64,000 bases of DNA from Candolleomyces eurysporus (Eukaryota > Basidiomycota > Agaricomycetes > Agaricales > Psathyrellaceae). The translations under genes were made by a program, and so were the position numbers. The stretch lies in contig JANBPK010001206.1 in assembly GCA_027579435.1 (NCBI GenBank), positions 42,687 to 106,686 of the forward strand, given 5' to 3'. Below the pieces are notes generated by a model. The model searched no databases. It had not been told where the DNA came from and worked only from the letters and a program-made list of their open reading frames with translations. How positions within the stretch are numbered: position 1 is the first letter of the stretch; each line of letters begins with the position of its first letter. This document shows positions 12,309-25,035 of the stretch, piece after piece.

Positions 12309-14813
12309 CTATTCGTCATCACTATCAATACTGGAGGTCAGAGATTCCGGGGCGCTTTCGTAGTCACTTTCCAATTCCAGTTCGTCAATACAGTCAATGT
12401 CATCGAATGGATTGTCTTCCTGCTCTAGAATCGGATTCTTGTCGCGCACCATGACCTTGTATATATGTTTTAGCAGGTCGTGCAGGGCTTCCGATTCGTA
12501 GAGCTCATCAATAATACTGGTCCATAGGTCAATTCCCCAGGGTCCAGGAGTCCCCAATGCTCGAACGACCTTGTGCTCCCTCCAATCGGGCTCCGAGATC
12601 ACCTGGTGCAAGTACTGGGCACTGTCGTATGACACAAGTACCATCGCATCCTCTGATAGGATGAGGGGCATGGCTGCTTGGAGCATAAATGTGAATGCAC
12701 TATCGAGAGATGATTGCGCATGGGAGGCGACTTTGTGGGCGATGGAAAGAGTGTCTGTTTCTATGGATTTGACAAAGAACTTGGATATTCTCGAAGGGTG
12801 GAACAAAGAATCTAAAGGCGAGCTGTTGGAGTAGTGCCCTTGGCGCAGGCTGCAGTATGTTTGGATAATGCAGGCCGTGAGGTCCAGTGCGATTACCTTT
12901 TTTATCAGGGGGAGATAGGTTTTTTTTAGACTTCAAGAATGTCCGACGGCCCCGTGCCCAGGAATGGCACCAGTTGTGCAAGGCAAATAGACACACATCT
13001 TCCAGCTCGCTACCAATTGTATCTGTGGTGGTGGAGGTCATGCGATCGAGCATAGCTGAAAGCAGCCGTGCTGTTTCTTTGTCGGCGTCTACGGCGAATT
13101 CGAAAGAGAGATGCGGACTCTGCAGGAACTCTCTGAAAGATGAGTGGATGAACAGGTCGTCAATTCTGCTGTCTTCTTTGCCTTTCCCAACCCGAAGAAC
13201 TGCATGCAAGGGTCGGAGGGCCTTGACTCCACAGCCAGGAGGTCGCCTTGATAGGCGGTCCAAGACGCGAAGGGCTATATTATGCGTGTAGTGCTCGAAA
13301 AATAGATTTTCCGACTCTATTACTTCCCCGAGAACCTCCATCATCAGAGACTGATTCCTTTGAGGACAGGATCGCATGATTTGCCTGTAGAGCTCGTAAA
13401 GGGAGGAGAATGGCGTAGAATGTGAGATATCTGGTCTGTTGGTGTGGGAATACTTGGTGATTTCCTTGAGTAGCTGTCGAGGATCACCGTATTCATCGTC
13501 GATGTGGCGAATAACGGTGGCAGCGTAGACCATGTGACCTTCACTGTGACGAAGCAACCCCTGTTCTTCTGGCCACTCTTCATCGGGTTCTTCGAAGCGT
13601 TTTGCAATGCGGGAGAGCTCTGCCCTCACGAACCGTTTGACATCATTCATGTGGTCCTCGACTTTGTAAAGATCGAGAGGCTCAACTACGTCATTGAACG
13701 GTGTCGACTCTAAGTGGCGCTTGATCCATGCCTCGGGTCTGCTGAGGATGAGGAATGAAAGGGGGAGATGATGCGAATGGAGGGAATGGATGAGATCGAG
13801 GACTCGAATCTGGACGACTTCTTGGTCTTCGGCGTATTTCTTTTCTACCAGAGACTCGCGGTCCGAGTTGATACACTCGTCGATCCCGTCAACGATCACG
13901 AGCCTACTGGGCATAATATCGACGTTGGGGAGGGATTCGAACGGCTTGACAATGAGCTCGATGAGTTGATTTTCGAGCGCCATCTTCACGATGCCCGGCT
14001 TTGACTTGATGACGCTGTCAATATGGCGACAAAGTCCCGGGATGGATTGAGCAAGCTGGTAAGCAAGGGTAATAATGAAACGGGCGGGAGAGTTGCGCTC
14101 TGCTGAGTTCCTCCAGAAGAAGAACGTTGCCCCAACTGGGTTGTCGAAACCGAGTTCCATCGCATCCAGCCTCTCCTTGACGGTTCCGGCGACTGCGGTT
14201 TTCCCATACCCCAAAGGCGCATGCACCCACATAATCTTCTTCTGCCCATCCTTGTCCAAGTACCAGCCTATGACCCGACCAAGGACGACGTCGCGAGTAC
14301 CAGGGTGGCATAATGGAGGGGGGCACCGTTCTTCGGATTCATGCATGGCTCCCATGGCGGCATGTTGATACAGAAACTGGAGACCTAGCAGCAAACAGCT
14401 TTGTTAATAGAAACCACGTAAGCACCCCGTACTCGGCTTACTGTCGAGCGTGGAATCTTGAATGTTGTTGTGAACGCCGCCATATATATCGCCATTGATA
14501 ATAGGAGCATGACTAAATTGTTGGTTGTACACAGCAGGCTGATGAGCTCGCCTGTAATCTTGAATCCGTCGACCTAGTAATCGGTCGATTCAGCACAACG
14601 AGAAGACTGGCGGGAGCGCCACATACCATCGTTTTGACTGTCATGTTCTCCTTGTGGTCCAATGCTCGCCCGCGTAATTGATGAGCGTTGACGTTGAAGG
14701 GGTGGACCTATATGGCCAGAGCATGTTAGTTACTTCTCCACTGGTAAATATACTTGTAGCTCACCGACTGCACCCACGCTGCCGTGGCTCAACTGCCTCT
14801 TCGCCCTTAGCAT
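12309..14813 (-). CDS. STAND-class NTPase with NACHT-like domain (fungal NLR-like)
   Basis: Five exons (14813-14765, 14707-14627, 14573-14442, 14384-12897, 12838-12309) join in phase to 759 aa. The first 87 residues are polar and disordered, with the GDIYGGVHNN motif common before the NTPase of basidiomycete STAND proteins. The P-loop domain starts with a CHPGTR...VLGRVIGWY segment, Walker A APLGYGKT (about 143-150), Walker B RLVIVDGIDE (about 248-257) and a sensor-like FLILSRPEAW. A helical region and a very acidic tail ending DSDDE follow. No WD40, ankyrin or TPR repeats are visible, so the C-terminal ~250 aa, including an unrecognised domain from about residue 590, may be the sensor. Such proteins act in fungal allorecognition or innate immunity as regulated oligomerising NTPases (family knowledge). 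The acceptor at 12839 was chosen because only it keeps the phase. Confidence 0.82.
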
Positions 14814-15337
14814 GGTATCGAGGTCGTGGTGCGCTGGAAAAAGAGTTGACATGAGTTTAGCGCCCGTTCACAGCGTATATCAAGCCTTCCTCCCACGGCT
14901 GTTTGTTGCGTCTCTCGGCTGTGCCATGATTACGAGGGTATACATGGTAAGCAATCGTTCTTTTAATCGGACAACCGTCGCTTGGTGGGGGCTTCGCAGA
15001 ATGTAATGATCATATATGTATAGAATGTTCTGTTTGCGTAATTCGCAACAGATGGACTCATGAGAGCTGAGATTAAAATCAAAAAACCCTCAAAGCCTGC
15101 TTTAATTTGCTGCAACACTCGCATCCTGTATACAGAAATTGCCCGTCCGGGCGTACCTGGACACTCGGTATCTTTCTTAGAATATAGATCTGATTTCAGT
15201 CGGTCTTTGAGAGCAATCATATACAAGTACTATTAGTTGCTGAATAATGTATACATGGAACGCACAGACCACAATGATTTTGAACGCATAGTATAGCCAC
15301 AAGGCGGTGGTGTAAGTTTGAGTGGCTGTGGTTCCCT
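14814..15337. other. Intergenic upstream of the STAND gene
   Basis: No recognisable gene. It contains the promoter region of the minus-strand STAND gene. Confidence 0.4.
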
Positions 15338-15745
15338 ATGGCCGTGGCTGAGGTTCTTCTCTCCTACCTGTTATCTTCAACAGCTTACAGCAGTCCTGAG
15401 TATTACCTCAAGGGCAGTGGTTTTGCGTCTCGCAATCCCAAAATCAAGCTTGTGCGTTCTCACCTTTCTCTGGTGGCACTGTTTTGCCATCCGCTGCTTG
15501 AATGGAGGGCTCCCTGCTCTGCACCGCTCTTTTATTCGATTGTCCATGCTCGGGCTGATGAGGCGCCGCTTCCACTACCTGATATTTACTCGCAAATTCA
15601 CCGCCATTTGAACAGTTATTCAAAGAGGTTGCGCTTGGATCAATTTGGTATTGCCCAAACTGTAGCTAAACTATCAGCCTCTTTAGCAGTAATGACTGGG
15701 ATTCTTTTGATCAACAATGGGTTAAAGGACAAGGTACATATGTGA
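15338..15745 (+). CDS. Uncharacterised 135-codon open frame
   Basis: An uninterrupted frame from ATG with an Ala/Leu/Ser-rich start (AEVLLSYLLSSTAY) and a later helical segment (SYSKRLRLDQFGIAQTVAKL) followed by a hydrophobic patch (VMTGILLINNGL). I recognise no family. It lies between two accessory families (STAND gene, MYND relic) and could be an exon of a decayed gene; coding status is uncertain. Confidence 0.25.
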   Translation: MAVAEVLLSYLLSSTAYSSPEYYLKGSGFASRNPKIKLVRSHLSLVALFCHPLLEWRAPCSAPLFYSIVHARADEAPLPLPDIYSQIHRHLNSYSKRLRLDQFGIAQTVAKLSASLAVMTGILLINNGLKDKVHM

Positions 15746-15827
15746 TGTTGTTGAGAACGATGACACTGGATGGCATTTTAATCCTGAGGTGGTTTCAATG
15801 GATCGACGTGACCAGAGAAGAGCTCAA

Positions 15828-16297
15828 CTAGGGAATGAATTGGAAAGACTCAAAGATTGAGACGATAGAACCATTGATTTCTACCAAGAAAACGGAGAAA
15901 AAACAATCCGAACCGCAGAGGAACAGGTAGAGGAAATACAAGACGATTAGGAAACGGCCTTTGAGGGAAGAACGGAATTTTGTTTCATCCAATGCAATGT
16001 CGACTCCGGGGGCAACGGTACGTTCCAGCGGTGCAAGAATATAATCCAATAGGGCTATGTCGTTTTCCTTGACCAAGTACGAGGCCAACATTTCGGACCC
16101 GCTGTCTAGCGCCTGCAGTCGTCCAGAAATTTTGGACGCGGTCTGGATTTTTGCCTGTTGCAAGATCTACGAGGGTATATAATGAGTCTGCGAATATGGA
16201 GGTAGTTGCAGAGGCATGCCTTGAGTCTTTTTTTGTTAAGTGTATCATCCTTGGGACTGGTTTGGTGAACAAGTCTGTGTTCCCCTAACGGCGGCAT
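15828..16297 (-). pseudogene. Truncated relic of the MYND-type family (N-terminal part)
   Basis: The minus-strand frame at about 16163-15950 reads EMLASYLVKENDIALLDYIL followed by APLE, clearly parallel to the N-terminal part of the intact gene at 29670 (REILATYLIQEKDFGIIDFI followed by MEPF). It continues for only about 25 recognisable residues (VAPGVDIALDETK) before turning into unrelated hydrophobic sequence. An ATG at 16297 opens a plausible first exon. The remainder of the ~670-aa protein, including the zinc finger, is missing, so this is a 5' fragment. Confidence 0.6.
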
Positions 16298-17108
16298 GGG
16301 TAGTTTGACTTGAAAAGACTGGACAGACGAGGAGCCTGTTCCCCACAGCTCAGATTGTCAATGAGCTCCGACCCAAAGCCATGATCCGAAGCACGTTGCT
16401 ACGCTCCGTTTGACCCAAATTGAGCTTCGCCCAAACTCGTATCATGCGTCGGGAACTCTTGGGGGCAGGACGCCAAGGCCCGGGCGGCACCGACTGAAAC
16501 CCTAACCCACCAATCGAACCGCATCATGGTCCCCGTTTGCCTTCACCCACGACGGCCTTCTCCTTTGCCCGCTTTCAAGGTTCTTTGACTGATGAACGTG
16601 GGTCATTGGTACAAGCGTGAATTCGAGTGATCAACAACATTAGCATCTGTGGGGACGAGAATTTAAATCAGAGCTGGACCGTCAAAGTTTTGCGCCTGCC
16701 TAGGTGCGCGGTTGGATCCTCAAGGTCTCATGCTTTGCGCTGCATCAGTTTTGGTGTCCACATCTTTCAAAATGACTGCGATCTGTACCACTCAGATGCT
16801 TCCTTTCGTCATCTCTTCCATGCGCTCACGCATACCTCAGTTGGGTCAGATTACCGCGAACTTATCGGCCTCCGACGTCTACTCCACTTCTTAAGGTGGC
16901 ATGACCTTAGCGAAACTCAGCAGACAGCCACGGGAGCTAAAGTTCAGGCGTGTTTCTGCGTGTGCACAGAAGACTAGTCCTTCAGGAAATCGAAGTAGGG
17001 TTCGCGTGGAATCAGCCCTCCCTCACCTTCGATTCTTTAAATAGGGCTCTAGATGACCGTCGTTGTGTTCGCATAGAGCCCCATCTTCGTCCTTCTAAAG
17101 TTCTGGCT
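16298..17108 (+). promoter_or_regulatory. Upstream region of the sugar transporter gene
   Basis: No gene supported. A TATA-like element (tttaaatag, about 17036-17044) lies some 70 bp before the transporter ATG. A 116-codon frame at 16627-16977 has no start consistent with its neighbours and no recognisable similarity. Confidence 0.35.
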
Positions 17109-19623
17109 ATGACGAAGGTCACGAATCGAAATGCCGTTCAGTTGGCTATCTTCATCGCTTTCGGTGGTAAGTAAAATTCTCCCTCGGGTTTGGGTGGGTA
17201 TTTCAACACGTAGAATAGGATTCCTATTTGGATATGATATTGGTGTGATTTCGGTACGTTTGTCGACTTTTGAACCCAAGTTATCGACTCATATCTCGCA
17301 GGGATGCCTTATCATGCCGGATTTCATACGGAGATTTGGAGAGATCAACGCCGACGGAGAATATTTTCTCTCTAGCTCTCGACAGTCAATCATCACCTCT
17401 CTTTTATCTGCTGGGTGCGTCGCTTAGGTCCTCTGCTAACGATGGTCAATGATGTTGACCACACTTCCCCAGAACATTTGTGTACGCGATCTCCGTTTCC
17501 CTGGGCGTCTTCAACTCACTAAGACAAACCATTCCAGAGGAGCACTGGCTCAAGCCTTCACATCTGACCGATGGGGTCGTCGTGGCTCGATCCTCTTCTG
17601 GTCTGCCATATTCACCGTTGGGGTTGTGATCCAGACAGCTACCGGGCACTCTATGGCACAAATCACAGTTGGAAGGTTCGTCACTGGACTCGGAGTAGGT
17701 GCCTTATCTGGTGAGAAGAGCTACATTTCGTTTCACGAGACCTTTGATCTTACGTTGTTGCACTATGCCTTTGTCAGCTATTGTACCCTTGTACAACGGA
17801 GAAACCGCGCCGAAGGCTCTTCGCGGAACGCTTCTCGTATTGTATCAGCTGCAGATTATCATCGGGTGCGTTATCTGTCCACTGTTCATCAACGCATACC
17901 ATCTAAAACATTGGATAGGCTCTTCCTGAGCTATGTGCTCGACTTGGCGACTCATACAATCCCGAACTCGGCTTCATGGCGGGTTCCGGTCGGCCTCCAA
18001 CTTGCGTGGGGCTTGATCATGCTTTCCGGAGTCTTTTTCCTTCCAGAATCACCGTATGTTCTTCTCAATCCGCTTCCGTCGCTCCCGTCCTAACTTGTTA
18101 CGACAACAGACGTCACCTGCTCTACACTGGAAGACGCGAAGAGGCAGCGAAAGTCGTGGCTACTCTCAACGGTGTACCAGCTGACGATCCGCTCGTCGAT
18201 GAACTCGTTGGAGAACTTGAGTTTAGCATTGCTGCGGAGAACGTTGATGGGAAGGCTACATGGGCCGAGTGTTTCTCGTCTTCGTTGTGGAGGAGGACCG
18301 TGAATGGGATGATGTTGCAGTTCATTCAACAACTGAATGGGCAGAACTTCTATTGTACGAGCCTTTCTGATCTCTTCTCTTCCTCTTTTCGCGTCCTGCG
18401 AGTCATCAAAAAAGAATGTTGCTCATGTGAAACTTTGATAGATTATTATGGAGACACGTTCTTCGAGAGCGCCGGTACCCAGTACGTCCATCGACTTCTG
18501 ATTCTATAAAATTTTTGCTGACGAGAGTGTCGTTTACGCTTTTGAAAGTTTGTCTCCGTACGTCATCCAAGTCATCCTTGGTGCAGTTTCGGTAGTAGGA
18601 ACCGTTCCTGCTCTACGTCTCATTGAGACATGGGGTCGTCGTAAGGTACGTGGAGTATTTCGTTCCGCATCAAATATCTTCACTCACTTCGATCGACCCC
18701 ATAGTCCCTGTTGACTGGCGCCTTACTCGAAGCTGCCTGCGCTGTTATCGTACGTTTCTCCTCCTTTATCTCACTCTTCCAACTTCCTCTCATGTGTTCG
18801 TTGCATAGGCTGGCTTGGTGGGCCATTTTACTTTGGCACCGGCAGGCACGCCCACGGAGCAGTTGACTCGTAGGAACAAAGCAGGTGGTGATACGCTAAT
18901 TGCGTTCGCTGTGCTTCATGTATTCTCGTTCGCAGTGTTTTGGGGGCCTACTCCATGGGTTTATCTTGGTATGTCTCTCGTTTCTCCATTCGTGCTCTCT
19001 TTCTTTCGGTTTTTCCACTCAACCTGCATTTTACTTGGTATTTGCAGGCGAATCTTTCCCTCTCAGGATTCGACCGAAGGGTATCGCGCTTGGGAGCGCA
19101 ACCAATTGGTGAGTCCTTGTTCTTTACAGTAAACGTTCTCAGATGCTGACTGAGCCGGTTCTTGAGGTTATGGAACTTCCTCCTTTCGTTTTTCGCGCCT
19201 CGAATCGCAGCGAGGTATGTTGCCTCATCGGAAGTGCTCATTCCTTGAGGACATCAACTCACATCTGTGATTGTACGCACTAGAATTGGACCTCTGATCC
19301 TCTTGGTGTTCTTTGGAATGCTCTTATTCGGTTACGTCTACGTGTACTTATTCATCCCCGAAACGAGGGGATTGACTTTGGAGGAGGTACGTAGTAACGT
19401 TTCTGAAAAATTAATCTTCGTACCGACGCACTAACTCTTCCGCACGTAGGTTGACGAACTGTACAGATCTGGAGTCAAACCGTGGAACTCCACCGGGTGG
19501 AAGCCTCATTTAAGTGAGGAGGCTCATCTGAAAGTTCACCAAGGACGGCCATCGCAAGCGGAGAAGGTGTCGACGGAGAAGTCCGGTGTTGAGGAGGCGG
19601 AGGAAGCTGTGACGAAGGTTTGA
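17109..19623 (+). CDS. MFS sugar (hexose-type) transporter
   Basis: Plasma-membrane proton/sugar transporter of the sugar porter family. I trace 16 exons and 15 introns of about 45-65 nt. Twelve TM segments are expected; landmarks in order are GFLFGYDIGVISG (TM1), DRWGRRGS (loop 2-3 signature), GRFVTGLGVGALS and VPLYNGETAP, PESPRHLL (sugar porter signature 2), QQLNGQNFYYYYGD (sugar-binding TM7), ETWGRRK, and PETRGLTLEEVDELY after TM12. The short N-terminus begins TKVTNRNAVQL. The cytosolic tail is hydrophilic and rich in Glu, with VKPWNSTGW shared by many fungal sugar porters. Phases are consistent at all junctions checked, for example V-G-A-L across the fourth intron. Substrate (glucose, xylose or other) cannot be told from motifs. 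No broken codons seen, so the gene looks functional. Confidence 0.92.
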
Positions 19624-19838
19624 CGGTTCTTGCATATTGAGGGTTTGGTTGATGGCCTATGAGATCTCACGAGGATCAATGTATGTCCTTGAAGAGTTTC
19701 CAGATGTCTAAAGTCGTCTTTTGGTAGCTATTTTCGTCTTCCATGGTCCGTCATGCACCTCCCAGAGTGAGAGCCAGGAGATCTTGTCAAGTTCCTCTAG
19801 CAAGTACTATGGGTTCAACACATGATTGATGACTAGTC

Positions 19839-21727
19839 GTGCATTTAACAGGTGAGAGAGAGCATGCTCAGAAACTGTCTTGGACCCTCCACCCCTCCGA
19901 TCGGTGGAACGATCTAATCGAGGCTCTCAACAAGATCTTCTCATCACCTCAGAAAGCCCAACCTTGCAACTCGGTCATCACAAATTCGCATCATCTCCAA
20001 CCCCCAAGACGCTTGGAACGGGATTTTTGAGTGCCTGCTCTCGTGCATGGAATCAGCGCGTCAACGGTTGATTGGAGCACCTTCAAGTTGCTGAAGACCG
20101 CGACTCTCCCCTTCCTCCGGGTCCTCGGTAGATGGATATCCATTGTCTAGTTTTATTTTTTCTTATTCCAGAACCACGTCTAACTAATATGGGCTACCAA
20201 ACCCTCACATACACCTGAGATGTCTTCGAGTCAGAAACGCTCTGTTATCCGTACCGAAGTAGTGCAGTGCCTGCACGGAGGATTTCATCCTCTGCCAGAA
20301 ACACCTCGGGGAAAGGTTAAGGCTCTGTTTCGTGATGATGTTTTGGGAGGTATACTTGGCTCTGAAGCTCGTTCTCCGGAGCTCAATCGTCTTTTAGGGT
20401 CCCACACAAAGCGTTCAAAGGACTCCAGGGACGCTGTTCAAGACATGTCTTGAAGGCGTTGCTGTATCGATTGAAGGAGTTCGCAGAGAGTTGGGTGAAT
20501 TGAATGATGCTGAGAGCAACCGAATCTGAGTTTCACGCTTCCAGCTCTTGGTTCCATGCTATTCAGCGACGACTAGTGGACACGGACATTGTTTAATATC
20601 CGGAAGAGACCTCTCGTCAGCCTTCTTGAGGATCACCAAGAAAGTCGAGGAGGCAGGTTCTTTGTACTATTTCCGCTTCCAATCAGCGGTCGACGAGCTC
20701 TGTATTGATATGGCGGATGCGGTAGTCATGATGGCTTTTGGGGATGNCTTTTGAAGCAACGCTCTGGTTCGGCGATAAATGGTGGCTTATTGAGATATGC
20801 CTTTCTTTGTCTTCTCAGCGCGGAGCCAATTTCTATTCATTTCTCGATCTTCCACCGGGTGAAAGGCATCAGCCCCAATCGATATGAGTAGTAGTCGGTG
20901 GCTTCTTAAGTAGTAAAGCAACCTGAAGCACGGGAAAACTTTGCAAAAAGCGAAGATTCAAAATCATTGAATTGTGATGGACGAACGAGATGAAGATTCC
21001 TTGTTTTCAAACTTCTACATACACCAGCGATGGAAGCAAGAGAATTTCCGGACTTCGGCCAAACATCGCGCGCTTTCCTCAAGAATACAGCGCGAAAGGT
21101 ACTGCTTAAGGTGCTTGGGCAGAGTTTCTCGTTCTGATCTTCCGAATATAGGTGCTCGAGCAATTGAGACGACGTTTAAGTGATAATGAAATCCCTCGTC
21201 TCCAACGCGCGCTAGCTGACCATATACGCGACCATATACGCGACAAACATGACATCCAGCTCCTTGAAGATATTCTCGTTCCGTTTCAGATCATATACCT
21301 TCTCGAATGAGCTCTCCAACATCCCTCTACCTTCACGCGCGAAGTTCGCATTATCTGCCAACCGGTCATCGACTCCATATTCTCCTTAACCCATCTTACG
21401 CTTACGTTGGGCGATGCTGGTCTGGCTCTGGATGCATACAAGTCTGCAGCTTATCCCATGATACTTGGAAGCTGGCCATCCATTCTTGGTTGGCTTCAAA
21501 CTCTGGTATATGTCCTGGATTCCCCAGAACCCAATTCCGGCAGCACTTCTGATGCTACCCCGTTTTCTGATCTCTCCCAATCTGTAATCGGCGCATGCAA
21601 GTCCACGGATTTCGGGGAGGAACTCCTTTCTCTTCAGTGCACCGTCGACGTCATCTATCTCATATTAGACCGCGCCGGTCCGGCAAAGGGTAAACGGCTC
21701 GGACGCGAGAACACAACATCAGCCTGA
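19839..21727 (+). pseudogene. Relic of the MYND-type family, broken frames
   Basis: The best-preserved part (about 21316-21727) reads in one frame from VRIICQPVIDSIFSL through GSWPSILGWLQTLVYVLDS to EELLSLQCTVDVIYLILDRA. It aligns with the intact gene at 29670 (KWSVLLRWCQVLVFQF ... DELFSLPCTIDFIYLLLLRA). It then stops within a few codons. Upstream pieces (19839-20030 and 20220-20750) are short frames separated by stops and an N at 20747; their assignment to the same gene is uncertain. The zinc-finger region is not found, so this is a decayed copy. Confidence 0.55.
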
Positions 21728-22831
21728 CATGAGATGCATGTTATTTGAACGCCCCTGGAAATGTGCACATGCTGATATCGTTTTATTGGTGTCTTCCAGC
21801 TTTGATAGCACTCATGCAGGGTGAAAACCTCAACTTTCCCTAGCGCTGCAAAAATCTGCAATGGCCATTATGAGGTACTTGGGCAAGTATGTTTGCACGT
21901 TCTCGTACATCCCTACGGTACCATTCCGAGAACCTTGTGGGTCTTTACAGCAAAGGGTCGCTAGCCAATACCGGCGTGACGGGTGTGATAAGAAAGTCCA
22001 CTTAAGATGCCGACATGCGTCGGAGAGCTCGGGCTGAGTCCTTGAAGATGAACTATCTATGTCTTTATCAGATCTCCTTCACCACCTTGGCGAACGAACG
22101 CGAAACGGTCAACGAAGCTGGCGACTTGCAGGTCAGTATCCCCCTCGATGTTCGTATAAACAAGTTCTGATTATCATTGTGTAGCTGATCGCCAAACTTT
22201 GAAATAAGAATCATAGTAATCTTTACTCGGAAGCATTGGCTGAGGGCCTACTGAAGGCGAACTAGTACGTTGGCCTTCAGAGCGGAATTACCTCAACTTT
22301 GACAGCGTCGCGAAACTATAGGCACCGTTGGAGAGATCATTCAAGCGGTTAGCGAGTTCACCAGATTGTCTGCCATTCATCTCTAACCTCGAGCTGACTG
22401 GTACCGAGGAATTCGTAAAGAATATGCAGGAAGATGAATCTATTCAAGGAATTTGTATCCGTCATAGAGCAGACAGTGTCTATTTTCGTGAAAGTCTGGT
22501 ACGACGCCAAAACGAGAGGAAACGTTTCCAGGTTGGTGAGTGTGCCTCAATACAACTACATCTCCTTTCTACCGCGCTCTCAACGGTTGGAGGAACGCAG
22601 GATCAGAACCAGGCCCAGGGTCTGGTGATGCAATCGACTTAACACACCGTGCAGTCACTAGTTTCATTAGTATCTACGAAATCTCTCGCGTACTTTTCGT
22701 TAAATCCGCCGTAAAATATGATCAGTGGTGGCCTGAGGGCGGTGAATGGTCCAGGAAACGATTCTACAACGGCATATTACGAATGTCCGTATTTTTAACG
22801 ATTCGAACCTGGAGGGCCCCGATAGCTTCGG
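21728..22831. other. Gene-poor stretch with scattered short coding-like pieces
   Basis: Short pieces on the plus strand (22328-22640, with SPDCLPFISNLELTGTEEF, and about 22660-22770, with ISIYEISRVLFVKSAVKYD) look like remains of coding sequence but are interrupted and shift frame. No family recognised; it may be further decay products of the neighbouring relic. Confidence 0.35.
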
Positions 22832-24374
22832 CTATTCGTCCCGGTCGAACTGGCGCGCATCCGACTGTGAGCTCGAACCGGGCGTGCTCGAAATGGGCGA
22901 CCGCGAGAGATTCGTTAGTTGGTACGACTCTTCGCTGAATGGGCCAGTGACAACTTGAGAGCTGAAAACGATGTCGGGGCTAGTAACGTAAATGGAAGGC
23001 CGAGCTGAGGCGTTGAGCTGGTTAAGGTTCAACAAGATTCGATAACCCTTTACAGTCGAATCGAAGAGGAAGGTGAGGATGAGACTCGATCCAAAGCAAG
23101 GTCGGGTACGCACGCAAAACGCAAATGCCGTGTTGAGCCAGCTGCAAGAGGTGTTTGACGATTGAGTTGGTGTAATCGTATTGACGATGCGCACGTACCC
23201 ATATAGAACGTCGGTATACGCCTCTGGTGCAAACCCATAGAGAAAGGCTTCACCGAGAAGTATCGCTACAACGGAGCCATGAGTTCTTTGTGTACAAAGA
23301 GCAAGTGGTAGATGAAGCGCACCAAACAGCAAAATGAACGCCCATGTCCCGTCACGCATAAGGAGTTGGATAATGGGTACGTTTCCCCACCCAGCTTTGA
23401 CCGCTTCGAGAAACCTCCATGCCGTCAGTGCAAACAGGATGGTCTGAAAAGCGATCGGAGCACCCCTATACGGTGAAATTGAGATGTAACGATCAAAAAG
23501 AGCGGGATATAGATGCTTACGCAGCGATAAGGAAGGTATCAGGGACGTCAATGAGAGTACACAGGTCGTCGTATCCGAGCTTTGGGACTGCCAAACCGAC
23601 CCCAATGCTCATCGTCACCAGCTCTAGTAGGTACAGTGTCGCAACCAGATATCGAATGGTTCGGTTTCGAGAGTAGAGGGCGAAGACTGGCAGGGTCCTG
23701 TTACTGATGGGGCAAAGAGGGCGGGAAACGCTACGCACTTCGAAGGATGAGGATATAGTCGACAGCAGCGACGATGAGCACGGTTGCTAGACCTTGATAG
23801 ACGTTCCATATGTAGCATTCTCGTTTTGTGAACGTAAATGGCGGTGTACCGACAAAAAGGACAGAGCTATGGACGCGTGAGCGAGCGTCGCAGCACCGCA
23901 GCCAAAGTTTAGCGCCCACTCACATTTGCAGAATTACCGGAAAATATCGTATGAAGAAGAAGAGGCACTTTGTAAGGTTCCATGAAATGCTGTCCAAGGT
24001 GTTGAGTGCGACGAAATTGGGAACAGTTGAAAGCGACTCACGGCCATACCACTGTAACCTGGCGAACCTGGTAAGGGAGATGGGTTTCAGAGATGAAGGT
24101 GTAGATCCGTACCTCTTGGTGAAGAGTTAAGAGAATATCGTAGATGAGGAAGGCCAAAGAAGCAACTGAAGAGCCTCGAGTTAGTGTATTGCACGACAGC
24201 GAACATTCATGAACGGGACAAACTCACCACAGTTGTATCCAACAACCTGCGTACCAGCAACATTGTTCAGGTAAGATTCAACTGACACCTGCGGTGCCTG
24301 TCGTCCAATTGAAACCAGGGATGATCTGCCGAGCCCTCGAAAGCTACTGGAAGCATTCACATTTCGAACACTGA
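22832..24374 (-). CDS. Seven-TM fungal membrane protein, DUF6533-like
   Basis: Spliced minus-strand gene with at least seven exons. Recognisable pieces in order: VVGYNC then VASLAFLIYDILLTLHQE (first DUF6533 helix pair), WNLTKCLFFFIRYFPVILQ, TFTKRECYIWNVYQGL, LRVYALYSRNRTIRYLVA, PIAFQTILFALTAWRFLEAV with the usual LLMRDGTWAF, and a soluble Ser-rich tail ending QFDRDE and TAG at 22834-22832. This arrangement is the standard layout of a large basidiomycete family of GPCR-like integral membrane proteins of unknown ligand. The first exon was not found: no in-frame ATG precedes the QAPQVSVESYLNN exon, so the true start is upstream, probably near 24640. A second family member lies at 27626-29271 on the same strand. 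Confidence 0.65.
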
Positions 24375-24381
24375 AGATCAC

Positions 24382-25035
24382 CCGTCAACGAATAGAAGCA
24401 CCAGAGCGACGGCAGACAGGGGTACATACAGCATCGAGTACCGAACTGGCACTTAGAGGGCACGAAATTGCATGAAGGGTCGCTCTAGAGACTCCAGCAC
24501 GCCTGCCTATCGACCAAGGGGCAGCGTCCCAATGGACAAGAAAGAGGTCAGTGAAGAAGAGCAACAGCATCCGCGCTGTAGAACGATAACGTTCATTGAA
24601 TAACAGCGCCGCGTGGTGCATGAGCAAAGGACCTGGGAACATTCACACACATACGGAGTTATATTTGATCCCGGACGGGCCCGGTTCCGGAAATGCTTTT
24701 CGCCGAGCAATTTTGCCCTCACTTGGTATGGCAAACAAGGCCTCAGTCCGATTTTATCGTACACTACAGGTTCAGTGATAAGCATTGGTCAATCTGGGCG
24801 CCGCCGGTGGCTTCATTCTGCAGGTGTCTTGTCGTGATTGTAGTCACGTCAACATATAACCGCCGACCTGAAGACAAAGAAATCGACAAGCATGATCGCT
24901 CAATAAGGACTACATTTGCTCAATCCGAGTCGCTGATCGGTGAGGGTTCGTAAGAGAACATGATACACACATAGCTTGCTATAGGGCGGTACAGAATCAT
25001 GGACTAGCAAAGGGGACGACTAGGGATGACTGGAG
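24382..25035. other. Stretch upstream of the first 7TM gene
   Basis: May include the missing first exon of the 7TM gene (an ATG at 24642 opens a frame LLMHHAALLFNERYRS) but the splice phase does not fit cleanly. Nothing else recognised. Confidence 0.3.
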
